The notes beneath the pieces were generated by a model. It searched no databases. It saw only the letters and a program-made list of their open reading frames with translations, and was not told where the DNA came from. From Imperialibacter sp963977595 (GTDB taxonomy: Bacteria; Bacteroidota; Bacteroidia; Cytophagales; Cyclobacteriaceae), in NCBI RefSeq assembly GCF_048007035.1, contig NZ_CP180355.1, forward strand, positions 4,092,001 through 4,156,000: a stretch of DNA of 64,000 nt, given 5' to 3'. The position numbers and the translations under genes are program-made. Position 1 is the stretch's first letter. Each line of letters opens with the position of its first letter. This document shows positions 43,019 through 52,406 of the stretch, one piece after another.

Positions 43019-43825
43019 CTATTTGTGAAGGAAGAAATTGGCCATGTTTTCTTCGTTGAAAAGGTAGCCTGTGGGTTCTTCCCCCGTAAATGCTTTGAAA
43101 TTCCTGATAAAATGAGACTGGTCGAAATGGCCGGAATCTAGCGCCAATTGCACCCATGCCGGATCTTGGTTTTGCATCAGGTCAAATATTTTATTGAACC
43201 TGATGATTCGGGAGTAGTACTTAGGTGATAACCCTACATGTTGCTGAAAAAGCCTTTCTAACTGCCTTTCGCTAATGCCAACTCCCACTGCCAGCTCGCC
43301 GACCTGCCTGGTTCCCCCGCTTTCGAAGACGACTTGCAATGCCTGTTCGACCCTGGAAGTATCGTTTTTATACTCCGTTCTCACTGAACTGAACCAACTA
43401 TCTATTCTTTCGAAAACCTGTGAGCTTTCAGGACTCTGAGAAACGATTGATTCAAGCTCCAAAAATTTGCCATTCGCCACTTTGTGGAAATTCACCACTT
43501 TGTCTGTAAGAGCATGCATTGAAAGGCCAAACAATTTAGCCAAAGTGGTGGGCATCAGCTTGACTCCAATCATGCCATAAGCGCCGGTGTTTCTGAGAAA
43601 GAAGTGTTTTTTTATTTGTCCGGCGAGAAGATGCGATGTTTGCGGTTGCCATGTTTCATATAGGCAGATTTCGAAGAGAGAGCCATAGTGGAAGATAATC
43701 TCCGGGTACCCATCGGGGATGATTTTTTGGGTAGCAATGGTTTTGTCACCCTCGCTGTCTACCCGCCAATAGCCCTTAATTACATGCCGCAAATGGGGCG
43801 CCGGATCTCGCTTCTCGTATATCAT
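43019..43825 (-). CDS. AraC-family transcriptional regulator
   Basis: 268 residues. The N-terminal part (~1-130, PHLRHVIKGYWRV... KIIPDGYPEIIFHYG ... NTGAYGMIGVKL) is the DUF6597-type sensor found in many Bacteroidota AraC proteins. The C-terminal part holds the two HTH motifs (VGELAVGVGISERQLERLFQQHVG and VQLALDSGHFDQSHFIRNFKAFTG, given in part). Effector is unknown. It is transcribed towards the DUF6265 gene, 57 bp away. Confidence 0.92.
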   Translation of the reverse strand: MIYEKRDPAPHLRHVIKGYWRVDSEGDKTIATQKIIPDGYPEIIFHYGSLFEICLYETWQPQTSHLLAGQIKKHFFLRNTGAYGMIGVKLMPTTLAKLFGLSMHALTDKVVNFHKVANGKFLELESIVSQSPESSQVFERIDSWFSSVRTEYKNDTSRVEQALQVVFESGGTRQVGELAVGVGISERQLERLFQQHVGLSPKYYSRIIRFNKIFDLMQNQDPAWVQLALDSGHFDQSHFIRNFKAFTGEEPTGYLFNEENMANFFLHK

Positions 43826-43910
43826 GAATCAATAAAGCTGCCTGGTTTTAAATATAACCGAGTGGCAGCTTTATTAAACCATCATTGTTGATTTATGATG
43901 TCGCAGGCAA

Positions 43911-44495
43911 TTAGAAATCAACCACCGCAAATTCTTCAATTTTTTTCCTCTTCCTCGGCGCCAGCTCTCTCTGCTGCAGCGCTTCAGGCAGGCTCTCATG
44001 GCTGTCCCGATAGCCAACGGCAATCATTACTACTGGTTGCAGATTTTCACGAAGGTTGAATGATTCTCTGGCCATCGTTCTGTCAAATCCGCCTATTTGA
44101 TGGAGCGAAAGCCCGAGATGAGTAGCTTCAACGCTTAAGTTGCCGACTGCCAAACCCAGGTCATACAGCGCAGAATGATTTGGGGCACCATTGCTGTACG
44201 TAGTGCGTGCCATCACCAGCAGCAACACGGGGGCATCCGGTGCCCAGGGCTGATTACCCGGAGCAAGTGTCTTCGCTAGTGTGTCATGGCTTTTTGTGCC
44301 TTTTTGTGCAGCCAGTACCTCCCAGGGTTGTTCGTTCATGGCAGAGGGGGCCCAGCGCATGGCTTCAAGAAGTTGGTTGACGGCATCACGGCTCACCTTT
44401 TTTTGTGAGAAGGATCTTGGGCTCCACCTTTCTTTAATGAGCGGATGTATATCGAAGTCGGTGGGGGTTTCCTTTTGTATTAATGTGGATGTCAT
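43911..44495 (-). CDS. Nitroreductase-family protein
   Basis: 194 residues from ATG 44495; the frame opens at 44564, but the extension contains a palindrome and reads as promoter DNA. FMN-binding nitroreductase marks: RWSPRSFS (FMN phosphate), EAMRWAPSAMNEQPWEV, and the C-terminal GYRDSHESLPE. These enzymes reduce nitro groups, quinones or other electrophiles with NAD(P)H. The 12-bp palindrome at 44513-44524 upstream may be an operator. Confidence 0.9.
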   Translation of the reverse strand: MTSTLIQKETPTDFDIHPLIKERWSPRSFSQKKVSRDAVNQLLEAMRWAPSAMNEQPWEVLAAQKGTKSHDTLAKTLAPGNQPWAPDAPVLLLVMARTTYSNGAPNHSALYDLGLAVGNLSVEATHLGLSLHQIGGFDRTMARESFNLRENLQPVVMIAVGYRDSHESLPEALQQRELAPRKRKKIEEFAVVDF

Positions 44496-44512
44496 GGAGG
44501 TATCAATATTTA

Positions 44513-44524
44513 ATGTATATACAT
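44513..44524. promoter_or_regulatory. Palindrome upstream of the nitroreductase gene
   Basis: ATGTATATACAT, a perfect 12-bp dyad with ATGT/ACAT ends, 18 bp before the ATG. Similar dyads are bound by winged-helix repressors; the regulator is not known. Confidence 0.4.
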
Positions 44525-44640
44525 ATAAATACGATAGTCTCCATGAAAGTTCCACAATGCTCAAAAATAGCCGGTAGGGTGAGGAATCTCTGCAATCACA
44601 ACCTTCTGCGAGGTTGCCATTGCACTTACAGTCACTAGGT

Positions 44641-45039
44641 TTACGGCAAGTCTTCGGTTTCTACAAGCTTTTTTAACTTATAGACAGTCAATGGCTTAGA
44701 TATAAAGTCAGTTACAAATGACAGTTCTTTAATCTTCTCAATTTCATCTCTCAGAATCGTGGAGCTTACCACATATAGGCAGGTATGGTGAGTTTGATGA
44801 AGGTTTAATCGTTGGTAGTCAGAAAGAAATTGCCAACCGTTATACTGTGGCATATTCAAGTCCAGCATGATATGCGTTGGATAGCTCTGCGCTTGCTGAT
44901 CCAAAGAAGATAGGTAGGCTAACCCTTCAACGGCACTTTCAAAACTTCTGATTTTGAAATCGCCAGAAATCTCCTCAATCATTTTTTTACAAATGAAATT
45001 ATTGATCGGGTCATCATCAATAACTATTAGCTCCTTCAT
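44641..45039 (-). CDS. Stand-alone receiver-domain protein
   Basis: 132 residues from the ATG at 45039 (GGAG lies 9 nt upstream); ATGs at 45054 and 45060 are also in frame. A CheY-like receiver: IVIDDDPINNFI (acidic pocket), HIMLDLNMPQYNGWQF (phospho-acceptor Asp), VVSSTI (Ser/Thr switch) and FISKPLTVYKL (Lys). There is no output domain. Such receivers relay phosphate to histidine phosphotransferases or act by direct contact with targets. No kinase is adjacent. Confidence 0.9.
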   Translation of the reverse strand: MKELIVIDDDPINNFICKKMIEEISGDFKIRSFESAVEGLAYLSSLDQQAQSYPTHIMLDLNMPQYNGWQFLSDYQRLNLHQTHHTCLYVVSSTILRDEIEKIKELSFVTDFISKPLTVYKLKKLVETEDLP

Positions 45040-45225
45040 ATCCGTAAACTCCATTATCATAGAAGTAATGCTGTTTTACTTTCAGTAAATATAAAAAAAA
45101 TAACATTAAGTAAAACATTGTATGAAATCATAACACAGCTTTATTGATGGATTATAAAAAAATAGGCCATCAAATTCAACTGTAAACTCGATAAATAACT
45201 GTAAAAAATAACTTTCAACAAGAAT

Positions 45226-47334
45226 TCACCAGAGGGCCACCTTTATTTGTACCTTAAAATCATTTTTTAAAGAGCCATTTATCTCTTGCAAACCGGACCC
45301 CGTACTTTTGGTATTCATATAGGAAAATTTTGCCCAGCGCCCCCATATGGTAACCTTATCACCGATTTTGTACTGAACGAGCAGGTAAGTTCTGATGCCT
45401 TTGCCCGTGTATGCAGGAATAGAAAAGGCATAGAGTACATCTTTTTCATACACATATTGCCGATTGCTGTAGTCGTCGGTGTCGAACAAGGCTATGCGTG
45501 AGCTGAACCTCCATTTTGGTAGCGTAAGGTTCAAATCCTGAATGATCGCAAATCCTGTGCTCACCACTTCTTCCTTTTCGTACCTGCTTAGCTGCAACCG
45601 GGATTTGAAGCTTAGCAGGTGGCCTGTGTCATGATCCAGATTGAGGATTATGTTTCCTTTTTTGGTTTCAACCGGCACCTGTAAATTATTCGCTAGTACT
45701 TCGCCATTTTCGGCCTTGGTCTGTTGCCTTAGTTGCACATAAAATTTCGTCAATTTGCTGAAACTGTAAGTGACCATGGCAAGGTATTCGTTCCCATCCG
45801 AAGGAGCGTCGGTATTGTAGCGTAGCCAGGGAAAGCTAAACTTGTCGTAATAGGCAGTGAACAATAGCTTTGATGCAGCTCGCCATTTGATGCCCCAATA
45901 GATGCCTTTTTCATTGACATTTCTCGAGGCCTCTCCAAAGGATCTTGCATAAAAGCTGTGGAAGTCCCGCTGGTAGTTTCTCGCCACCATGCTGGCACCA
46001 AGACTATTGGTGATGCTCACCATAAGTCCGCCAATAGCCCCCCAGCCTCCTGAACTGGATCTGGCCGCTTCGCCGAAAAATTGTGTGTTTTGCCAGAGCT
46101 TGGAGAGATACAAGCTGCTGATATGGTTAGCTTGGCCGGAAAACTCAAACTGGTTGTACAGTGCCGGGGTTTTTTGAATGGGTGTACTGAATTGGGTGTA
46201 CAAAGTGTTGAGACCAAATTGAAAAGTGCCGCTTTTGTATTGCAGGTTGCCTCCCACGTCATGCTCCACCACCTGACCTTTGCCATTTATTTCCGATTCG
46301 GTTCGATGGAAGCCTGTGTTGAGAATGGAAGAGATGTAGGCTTCAGGGCCGTCGGTGATGGTGTCTGTTCGCACGGTGCCGTCTTGCCGGAGTCGGGAGG
46401 CAATGGCGGTGAGTTCCCATTTACCGAACGAATAGGTAGCGGCAGCCCCTCGGAAAAAGCCCGTTTCCAGCACGGAGGTGTAAGGGAGCAAGCCTGTAGA
46501 GTTTCTTTTGACTGTCAGTAGGGTTTCGCCACCTTTGCCAGCGGCAAACCCTGCTCCGAACACCAGTCCTTGCCCCATTTGAAGCTGGTAGTCACCAATA
46601 TTGACGGCTTTGAAATTGCCCAGGTTTTTCAATTGCCCATGAAATGAATAGAAATCGGCACCGTAGGCATGTCTCGACTGGTTCCATGCCAACTCCTCAC
46701 CTGCGTCTTTCTCCGCCGTGAAACCAAAGCTAAAATCGTTGGGGTGGCTTACCCGAAAGCGGGCGTAGTGTTTGTAGGGACTTCCGGCGTACCTGCTACT
46801 CAGGTCGCCATTGGCAGCTGTATCGGCCTGGGTGTAGCCCCTGGCTATTTCGAGGGTTCTTTCAGTACGCAGTAGCAGGTAGTTGTTCTTTTCGTTTACC
46901 ACACGTTGTAAAAGTGGGCTTCCTTGTTTGCTTCCTGTTCCTGAAACGGTGACGAAGGGCCTGATATTTCTTATGGTAGCCAGGTCAAAATTGGGTACGG
47001 CCTGTAGCTCGTAAAGGGAGAGAAGGGTCCCGTTGAGCTTCCGGTAATTGAGCAGACTTTCTATTTGAATAGGACTTAGTATGTAAAAAGAGGAGAGCTC
47101 TTCGAAAGTGGCAAGATTGATGTCTATCGGGCTGGTGTAGAGTTGGAACAAAGACTCGTACAAGTCGTCGTAGTTCACGTCTTCGTCTTGTATAGCAAAG
47201 AGCTCTTGCACAAAAGCATATAGATCGATGTCCTCAGCAGGTGGTTCAGGTGGCTGCTGCTGTCCATGTAGCTGTAAGCAGCACAACAGACAAAGGGCAA
47301 TGCCAGCGAGGCTATTTTTTATCAGCGAAAGCAT
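45226..47334 (-). CDS. Helix-hairpin-helix outer-membrane barrel protein
   Basis: 702 residues. Signal peptide (ends near LHGQ), an acidic linker, then helix-hairpin-helix pairs at ~70-130 (DINLATFEELSSFYILSPIQ and LYELQAVPNFDLATIRNI) like ComEA. The remaining ~560 residues are strand-rich (LSRYEKEEVVSTGFAIIQDL, YLLVQYKIGDKVTIWGRW), ending KVQIKVALW, as in a large barrel. The ComEA-like head suggests contact with DNA, but in these barrel proteins this is not established. The start overlaps the previous gene by 23 bp, so the two are probably made together. Confidence 0.78.
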   Translation of the reverse strand: MLSLIKNSLAGIALCLLCCLQLHGQQQPPEPPAEDIDLYAFVQELFAIQDEDVNYDDLYESLFQLYTSPIDINLATFEELSSFYILSPIQIESLLNYRKLNGTLLSLYELQAVPNFDLATIRNIRPFVTVSGTGSKQGSPLLQRVVNEKNNYLLLRTERTLEIARGYTQADTAANGDLSSRYAGSPYKHYARFRVSHPNDFSFGFTAEKDAGEELAWNQSRHAYGADFYSFHGQLKNLGNFKAVNIGDYQLQMGQGLVFGAGFAAGKGGETLLTVKRNSTGLLPYTSVLETGFFRGAAATYSFGKWELTAIASRLRQDGTVRTDTITDGPEAYISSILNTGFHRTESEINGKGQVVEHDVGGNLQYKSGTFQFGLNTLYTQFSTPIQKTPALYNQFEFSGQANHISSLYLSKLWQNTQFFGEAARSSSGGWGAIGGLMVSITNSLGASMVARNYQRDFHSFYARSFGEASRNVNEKGIYWGIKWRAASKLLFTAYYDKFSFPWLRYNTDAPSDGNEYLAMVTYSFSKLTKFYVQLRQQTKAENGEVLANNLQVPVETKKGNIILNLDHDTGHLLSFKSRLQLSRYEKEEVVSTGFAIIQDLNLTLPKWRFSSRIALFDTDDYSNRQYVYEKDVLYAFSIPAYTGKGIRTYLLVQYKIGDKVTIWGRWAKFSYMNTKSTGSGLQEINGSLKNDFKVQIKVALW

Positions 47335-48133
47335 AAATCACTGACATTTGGTGCAGTTCTCCCAGTCTTGCATCATTCCTGAAGGCATAGTCTATTTGAA
47401 ATTTGCCGGGCTTAAACCCAAGGCCGAAGCAGGAAATAAACGGGCCGGTGCTGAAACCGGTTCTAAGTGCAAGCTGGGGAATGATGAAATATTCCATTCC
47501 TGCTCTCGCTATCGGCTTGTAGTTAATGTCTTTGGATACCTCCATATTGACCATGAATGCCGTAATGGGTCGGTACGAAACCCCAAGCTTCATCACAGTC
47601 GGCACCCTTTCACCAGTTCCCGGTACCAGTTTTGATTGGGTGAGGTTGTAAATATGTGCCCCCAGGTGCCACTGCTTGTTAATCGTCGCTATGCCACCCA
47701 GGTCAACCACCAGCACACCCCTTGTGCCAATTGTGGGGATATTGTACTGCACATAGCTCACGCCTCCACCGAGACTCACAAACCCAATTTTATTGGCCAG
47801 TTTTAAACTTACCAGCTGTTCTGTGTAGAGTTTGCCACCAAACCGATAGAAACCCACGCCGGTGGTGAACTTTCCGAAAGGAATGGAAGCGCCTGCGCCC
47901 ATCACTTGAAAATCTTCTATTCGATAGCGATTTTCATAACTTGCAAAAACGCCTGGCGAGTTTGCCTGAGCCAGCCCGGCAGGGTTGTTGAAAAGACTGA
48001 ACTGATCGGTGAGTGTAGAAGAGGTGGTTCCCACGGCGGCGCTTCGGGCGCCCAGAGAGTAATCGCCGGCCTGACCAACTGCCCTAAGTGCGAGAAAAAC
48101 GATACATACAGAGAGTAAAAGCTTTTGAACCAT
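47312..48133 (-). CDS. PorV/PorQ-like outer-membrane protein
   Basis: 273 residues with a signal peptide (ends near AVGQ). The pattern YSLGARSAAVGTTSSTLTDQFSLFNNPAGLAQ (cited in part) at the N-terminus and short beta strands after it are typical of FadL-like barrels of the PorV/PorQ type. In T9SS, PorV shuttles cargo to the sortase; this copy is short, so an assignment to PorV itself is not claimed. It overlaps the next gene (702-residue barrel) by 23 bp. Confidence 0.75.
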   Translation of the reverse strand: MVQKLLLSVCIVFLALRAVGQAGDYSLGARSAAVGTTSSTLTDQFSLFNNPAGLAQANSPGVFASYENRYRIEDFQVMGAGASIPFGKFTTGVGFYRFGGKLYTEQLVSLKLANKIGFVSLGGGVSYVQYNIPTIGTRGVLVVDLGGIATINKQWHLGAHIYNLTQSKLVPGTGERVPTVMKLGVSYRPITAFMVNMEVSKDINYKPIARAGMEYFIIPQLALRTGFSTGPFISCFGLGFKPGKFQIDYAFRNDARLGELHQMSVIYAFADKK

Positions 48134-48196
48134 TGTATTAATCTAGCCAAAGCTCTCTCTTTTGCAAAATTATGTGGAGGTTAAAACAAGATTGGC

Positions 48197-48832
48197 GTGC
48201 CCAAATCATTGAAGTTAAATGTTCTAATAGCGTTCTCTATCTTTAATTTCTCACTGTTTGCGCAGCCTGTAGTAGAGAAATACCCCACTGGAAGCATTAA
48301 AAGTGAGGGGATATTAGACGAGAATCGTAAGCAGGGGGAGTGGGTGTTTTACTATCCTTCCGGAACGAAGAGCGCCACTGTTGATTACAGCCTTGGCCAG
48401 CTCGACGGCCTGGCGATGTACTATTATCCCGATGAAACTATCATGGCCAAAGAAACATGGGAAGGCGGATTGCTCACTGATTCAGCCTTCTATTATCATG
48501 AAAATGGGGAGCTTGAGAAGAAGGGAGTCTATGAGGAGGGTTTGTACAAAGGCCAATGGGTTTTTATGAACGACCGGGGTGTTTTGATTCGTAAAGGCAC
48601 TTATGAAAATGGGCTACCGAACCACGTTTGGACGTCTTATTACGATGACGGCACTATTTGGTGGGAAGGAGCTTATGTTGATGGGCTGGAAAGCGGCTTA
48701 TGGAGGTTTTATAGAAAAGATGGTTCTTTAGAGTATGAGGGCCATTATGAAAATGGAGCACGTGTAGGGGAGTGGTTTTTGGTCAATAAAAGAGGGAAGA
48801 GAAAGCTTGTGGTTTTTGAGGAGGGTAATTGA
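48197..48832 (+). CDS. MORN-like repeat protein (YwqK type)
   Basis: 211 residues. The GTG at 48197 is chosen because it gives a signal peptide (MPKSLKLNVLIAFSIFNFSLFAQ, cited in part) and GGAGG lies 16 bp upstream. About seven units of ~23 residues follow, each of the type GxxxGxWVFYYPSGTKSATVDY (MORN_2 variant), as in YwqK antitoxin-like proteins. Such repeats bind partner proteins or lipids; no toxin gene is adjacent. It is exported by its signal peptide, so the name YwqK-like refers only to the repeat. Confidence 0.75.
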   Translation: MPKSLKLNVLIAFSIFNFSLFAQPVVEKYPTGSIKSEGILDENRKQGEWVFYYPSGTKSATVDYSLGQLDGLAMYYYPDETIMAKETWEGGLLTDSAFYYHENGELEKKGVYEEGLYKGQWVFMNDRGVLIRKGTYENGLPNHVWTSYYDDGTIWWEGAYVDGLESGLWRFYRKDGSLEYEGHYENGARVGEWFLVNKRGKRKLVVFEEGN

Positions 48833-48853
48833 GGATTTGGCTGCGAATGCTTC

Positions 48854-50308
48854 TTACAATTCTGCCTTGAAGTTGAGGAAGAAGTGAAAGTCTCCCTGGC
48901 TGTTATAGGAGTATTCCGTTCGTACTACAAAGTCGTAGAAAGAAACCAGGTCGAGGCCTGTGCCGACGCCATAAAGCAGCTTGTTGCTCAAGCGGGTGTT
49001 GAGTTCATAGTTGGGGTAGTTTTGCACGTAGCCCAGGTCAAAAAACACCTTTGCATATAGGGCAAGCGGTAGCTTTTGAAACTGAGGAATCAGCATGATT
49101 CTGCTGATGTCTTTCGTAGTTTTGAAAATCTCTTTCTTGAAAGTGTTCTTACTCAGCACGTATCTCGGCCCTTCTACCACGTTGAGCTCAAAGCCCCGCA
49201 CATAGTTTCTGCCGAAGCCCAGACTTTGGTTTACTGAGTAGGGCTGGCTTGACGGCCCAGAAACTAAGCCGGTAAGGCCTGTGGCAAAGTAGAACCCCTT
49301 GCCCATATCCCAGAATTTAGCATAGAGTAATTTTCCGCTCCAAAGATTAATATCTGACTTATTGCTGAGACCATCCTTTTCGCCTATGAAAGATACATAG
49401 TAGCCCTTTAACGGATAATTTCGGAAGTCTCTCCTGTCTCTTAGAAATTGATATTTTAGATGAACGAACTGTTGTTGCCCCTTATTGATGCCGAAGTAAT
49501 TTGGGTTTAGTTGCCGTATAGTGTCGGCTGCTTCCAATTTTTGATATCCAACAGTGAAGTAGTGAAAGTTGTAGAAGGCATTTCTGTAACTGTACTGGAG
49601 GTAGGTATTGAACCGGTTTTGTATCAAGTCTTCCGACCGGATAAAAGTGGGAATGTGGTTATCCGTTTGGTAGGCTACGTTCTTGGACTCGTTGTAGGAG
49701 GCGCCGGTTGTAAAACCATGACGCTGCCGTTTGTCGAAATAAGGGATGCTGTAGGTGATGTCAAATTGCCTCGTAAATCCGAACTGAGCTATTAGCCGCA
49801 GCCGGTCATTCATGCCCCGCAGGTTGTACTGGTCAACCCTTACGCCATAGTTGACCCGGCTAAGGTCCCGCTCCCGGTTTGTCCACCAGTCGTTAAAATT
49901 ACGGTCGGCTAGCTGAAAGATAGGGGCAGGGAAGAAGTACCAGCGTTCTTCCACTTTCACCAGCACACTCCCTATTCCGGGGGCGGTTTCAAGCAGGGTC
50001 ACATCCACGGTGTTAAACAGCCGGGTGTTAAAAATTTTTTGTTTGTCGAGCTCCAGGGTGATGGCCAGGGTGGTTGAATCGTAGATGCCATTCTCCTCGA
50101 TGCTCAGCTCCCGGGTAATGATCGACTTGCGGGTTCTTTTGTGGCCGATAATATATATTTTCTCAACCTTGATAAACCGTTGTCGCACTGTGTCCGCAGC
50201 CAACGTCTTATTTTTTTTGCCTGAATCCTGGGCAGCCGAAGGCAGGCAACTGAAAAGTGTCAGCGCAAAAAAGCAGGCAATTGCAAATGCATTGATTTTC
50301 AGCTGCAT
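48854..50308 (-). CDS. BamA/TamA-like outer-membrane protein
   Basis: 484 residues from ATG 50308, which directly gives the signal peptide MQLKINAFAIACFFALTLFS; an ATG 45 bp upstream (50353) is less likely. A POTRA-like region (~35-120: FIKVEKIYIIGHKRTRKSII, given in part) precedes the D15 barrel with strands such as NYGVRVDQYNLRGMNDRL and the C-terminal FNFKAEL-like final strand. One POTRA only, so it is not canonical BamA. It belongs to the broad BamA/TamA family with an unknown client. Divergent from yidD by 241 bp. Confidence 0.8.
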   Translation of the reverse strand: MQLKINAFAIACFFALTLFSCLPSAAQDSGKKNKTLAADTVRQRFIKVEKIYIIGHKRTRKSIITRELSIEENGIYDSTTLAITLELDKQKIFNTRLFNTVDVTLLETAPGIGSVLVKVEERWYFFPAPIFQLADRNFNDWWTNRERDLSRVNYGVRVDQYNLRGMNDRLRLIAQFGFTRQFDITYSIPYFDKRQRHGFTTGASYNESKNVAYQTDNHIPTFIRSEDLIQNRFNTYLQYSYRNAFYNFHYFTVGYQKLEAADTIRQLNPNYFGINKGQQQFVHLKYQFLRDRRDFRNYPLKGYYVSFIGEKDGLSNKSDINLWSGKLLYAKFWDMGKGFYFATGLTGLVSGPSSQPYSVNQSLGFGRNYVRGFELNVVEGPRYVLSKNTFKKEIFKTTKDISRIMLIPQFQKLPLALYAKVFFDLGYVQNYPNYELNTRLSNKLLYGVGTGLDLVSFYDFVVRTEYSYNSQGDFHFFLNFKAEL

Positions 50309-50549
50309 TACCGGTTCATCCTTTCCTATATTCCTTTTCTGTGGCAGCTTCATTTCACGGACAGACCCAAATTTTCCTTTATTTGTTGTACTTCAGGTTC
50401 TTTAGTTGGGAAAATTAAATAAAGAAACCTCAAACTTAGTTACTCTGCCAAACAAGTCCTCATTAATGCTGATATTTAAGGTGAAAAGGAAGTGTTTAAG
50501 CCTTGGGAATATTTTAGCCGGACTGATTGTTGTAAAGGAAATTTAAGAC

Positions 50550-50789
50550 ATGGGAGGCAGGACGTTTTTTCGAAAGCTGGGTATTTGGTTGGCTGTTTTG
50601 CCTATCAAGTTTTATCAGTATAGCATTTCGCCACTGTTTCCATCGGCCTGTCGCTATGCGCCTACTTGCAGTGAGTATGCCAAGGAGGCCATTACCAAAC
50701 ATGGCCCCTTCAAAGGTGGTTGGCTGGCCGCCAGGCGAATCGGAAGGTGCCACCCCTGGGGAGGAAGTGGCTACGACCCGGTGCCATAG
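50550..50789 (+). CDS. yidD: Membrane protein insertion efficiency factor YidD
   Basis: 79 residues. The family marks LPIKFYQYSISPLFPSACRY, PTCSEYAKEAI and HGPFKGGWLAARRIGRCHPW are all present. YidD is a small amphipathic cytoplasmic-membrane protein that assists YidC in membrane insertion. It normally sits beside rnpA and yidC; here it is alone, a common arrangement in Bacteroidota. Confidence 0.95.
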   Translation: MGGRTFFRKLGIWLAVLPIKFYQYSISPLFPSACRYAPTCSEYAKEAITKHGPFKGGWLAARRIGRCHPWGGSGYDPVP

Positions 50790-50802
50790 GCGAACTTTGT
50801 GG

Positions 50803-52314
50803 CTAAGGATTTGTGAGAACCAAACTAGCCCTGGCGCCTAACGTCAGAACTTCGTCCGATATTTTCACTTTACCCCTGACGAATGCTTCTCTATATCCAA
50901 CAGGTATTGTGATCGATATTTTTTTCGCAGACAAGTTGTGATAAACCAACGCATGCGTTTCCCCCAGCCTTCTGCTAAACGCCAGTAAATTGCCTCCGGC
51001 AAGCGGCAGACTTTCAATGGCCCCCAATGAAAAAAGGGCTGTTTTCTTGAGTGCAATAAGCTTTTTGTAAAGACTGTACATGGAGTTGCTGTCAGTCATC
51101 TGTTGTGTCGCAGGAACAACTGTTTCGTCAGTAGAGTATCGGGGTGTTATCCAGTGGGTTCGGCAGGTATCTCTTTCTATTTCATCCCACAGCATTGGCT
51201 CTCTGATGTGCTCATCCGGCTTCATGCCCAGCATGCCCAGCTCCTCGCCGTAGTATATGAATGGAATGCCGGGAAGCGTGAAAAGGATGCAGGCTGCCAG
51301 CTTGATCTTGTCTGCCTTTCCACCCAGGGCAGAAGCGGTTCTGTTCTGGTCATGGTTGCTGAGAAAGCTAGCTTCCGCAAAGTGTTCGTTGTGAGCTTTG
51401 AACCACGGCGCAGATTCATTTATGATGTCCACCAGTCGCTGGCCTTCACTTATTTTGTAGGAGTTACCGACTACCGCTGCTGCTTTTTGTTGCCGCTTGT
51501 CTACCGATTCGAGGATGCTTTGTGCCAGGTCAAAGTTGAACAGTGATGAAAACCCCGCTGCGTAGGGTGAGGCACTTCTGGCATCGGACCATACCTCCCC
51601 AATAAGATAGACGTCGGGCTTCACCGTCTGCATTTGTGCTCTGAACTCTTCCCAAAACGCATGTGTATCGGCCGATCTGTCGTATGGGAAGATGTGCTTG
51701 GCTGCGTCCATTCGGAAGCCGTCAACGCCAACTTCCGATAGCCAGAATTTGCCGATGGCATACACCTCGTTCCTCACGGCCGGGTTGTCGTGGTTCAGGT
51801 CGGGCATGTCGCTATTGAAAAACCCATAGTAATATTGCGCTGTTGACTCTTTCGTGCTGATTGGGTGCCATTGCCGGATGTTGTCGGAATCTGCTGAGGT
51901 TTCCTTCTTCTCTATTTGCTCTGCCACGTGCTCCTTGTCTGCCCAGATGTAGTAATCACGGTATTTTGCGTGTATGCCTGTGCGGGCATTCAGGAACCAT
52001 GGGTGCTGAGAAGAGGTGTGGTTGATGACAAAATCAATGATCACCTTTATGCCACGAGCGTGGGCTTGGTGGACGAAGTTTTTAAAGTCGTCGAGTGTGC
52101 CGTAATCGGGATGGATCGAATAGTAGTCGGTTACATCATATTTATGGTAGCTCGGCGAAGGGCAAATGGGCATGAGCCAGACGGCAGTGATGCCAAGCTC
52201 TTGCAAGTAGTCCAGTTTGGCAGTCATCCCGTTGATGTCGCCAATGCCATCACCATTGGAGTCAGCAAAGGATTGAACAAAAATCTCGTAGAAGATTGCT
52301 TGGGTGTAGGACAA
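50803..52314 (-). CDS. GH13 alpha-glucan-active enzyme (alpha-amylase family)
   Basis: 503 residues with no signal peptide, so cytoplasmic. The GH13 catalytic set is complete: region I DFVINHT (~94-100), region II GFRMDAAKH with nucleophile Asp203, region III LIGEVWS with acid/base Glu240, region IV FLSNHDQNR with Asp322. Near the C-terminus is a C-terminal beta-domain. The closest types are oligo-1,6-glucosidases and maltose-releasing amylases; the exact substrate is not decidable by eye. It follows yidD with 13 bp between the two convergent ends. Confidence 0.93.
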   Translation of the reverse strand: MSYTQAIFYEIFVQSFADSNGDGIGDINGMTAKLDYLQELGITAVWLMPICPSPSYHKYDVTDYYSIHPDYGTLDDFKNFVHQAHARGIKVIIDFVINHTSSQHPWFLNARTGIHAKYRDYYIWADKEHVAEQIEKKETSADSDNIRQWHPISTKESTAQYYYGFFNSDMPDLNHDNPAVRNEVYAIGKFWLSEVGVDGFRMDAAKHIFPYDRSADTHAFWEEFRAQMQTVKPDVYLIGEVWSDARSASPYAAGFSSLFNFDLAQSILESVDKRQQKAAAVVGNSYKISEGQRLVDIINESAPWFKAHNEHFAEASFLSNHDQNRTASALGGKADKIKLAACILFTLPGIPFIYYGEELGMLGMKPDEHIREPMLWDEIERDTCRTHWITPRYSTDETVVPATQQMTDSNSMYSLYKKLIALKKTALFSLGAIESLPLAGGNLLAFSRRLGETHALVYHNLSAKKISITIPVGYREAFVRGKVKISDEVLTLGARASLVLTNP

Positions 52315-52406
52315 TTTTGTCTGTAGAGGTTAAAGGCGCAATTTGCTAAAAACTGGGTACATATTTGTCCGATGGATCATCGGGACACAACAGGTCAGCC
52401 TTGGAT

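Noticed and set aside
46081..46521. 146-codon + strand frame antisense to the helix-hairpin-helix barrel gene
   Set aside because: No start signal or family features; opposed to a well-supported gene.
48197..48832. Toxin-antitoxin role for the MORN-repeat gene
   Set aside because: It carries a signal peptide and no toxin gene is adjacent; the YwqK name reflects the repeat only.
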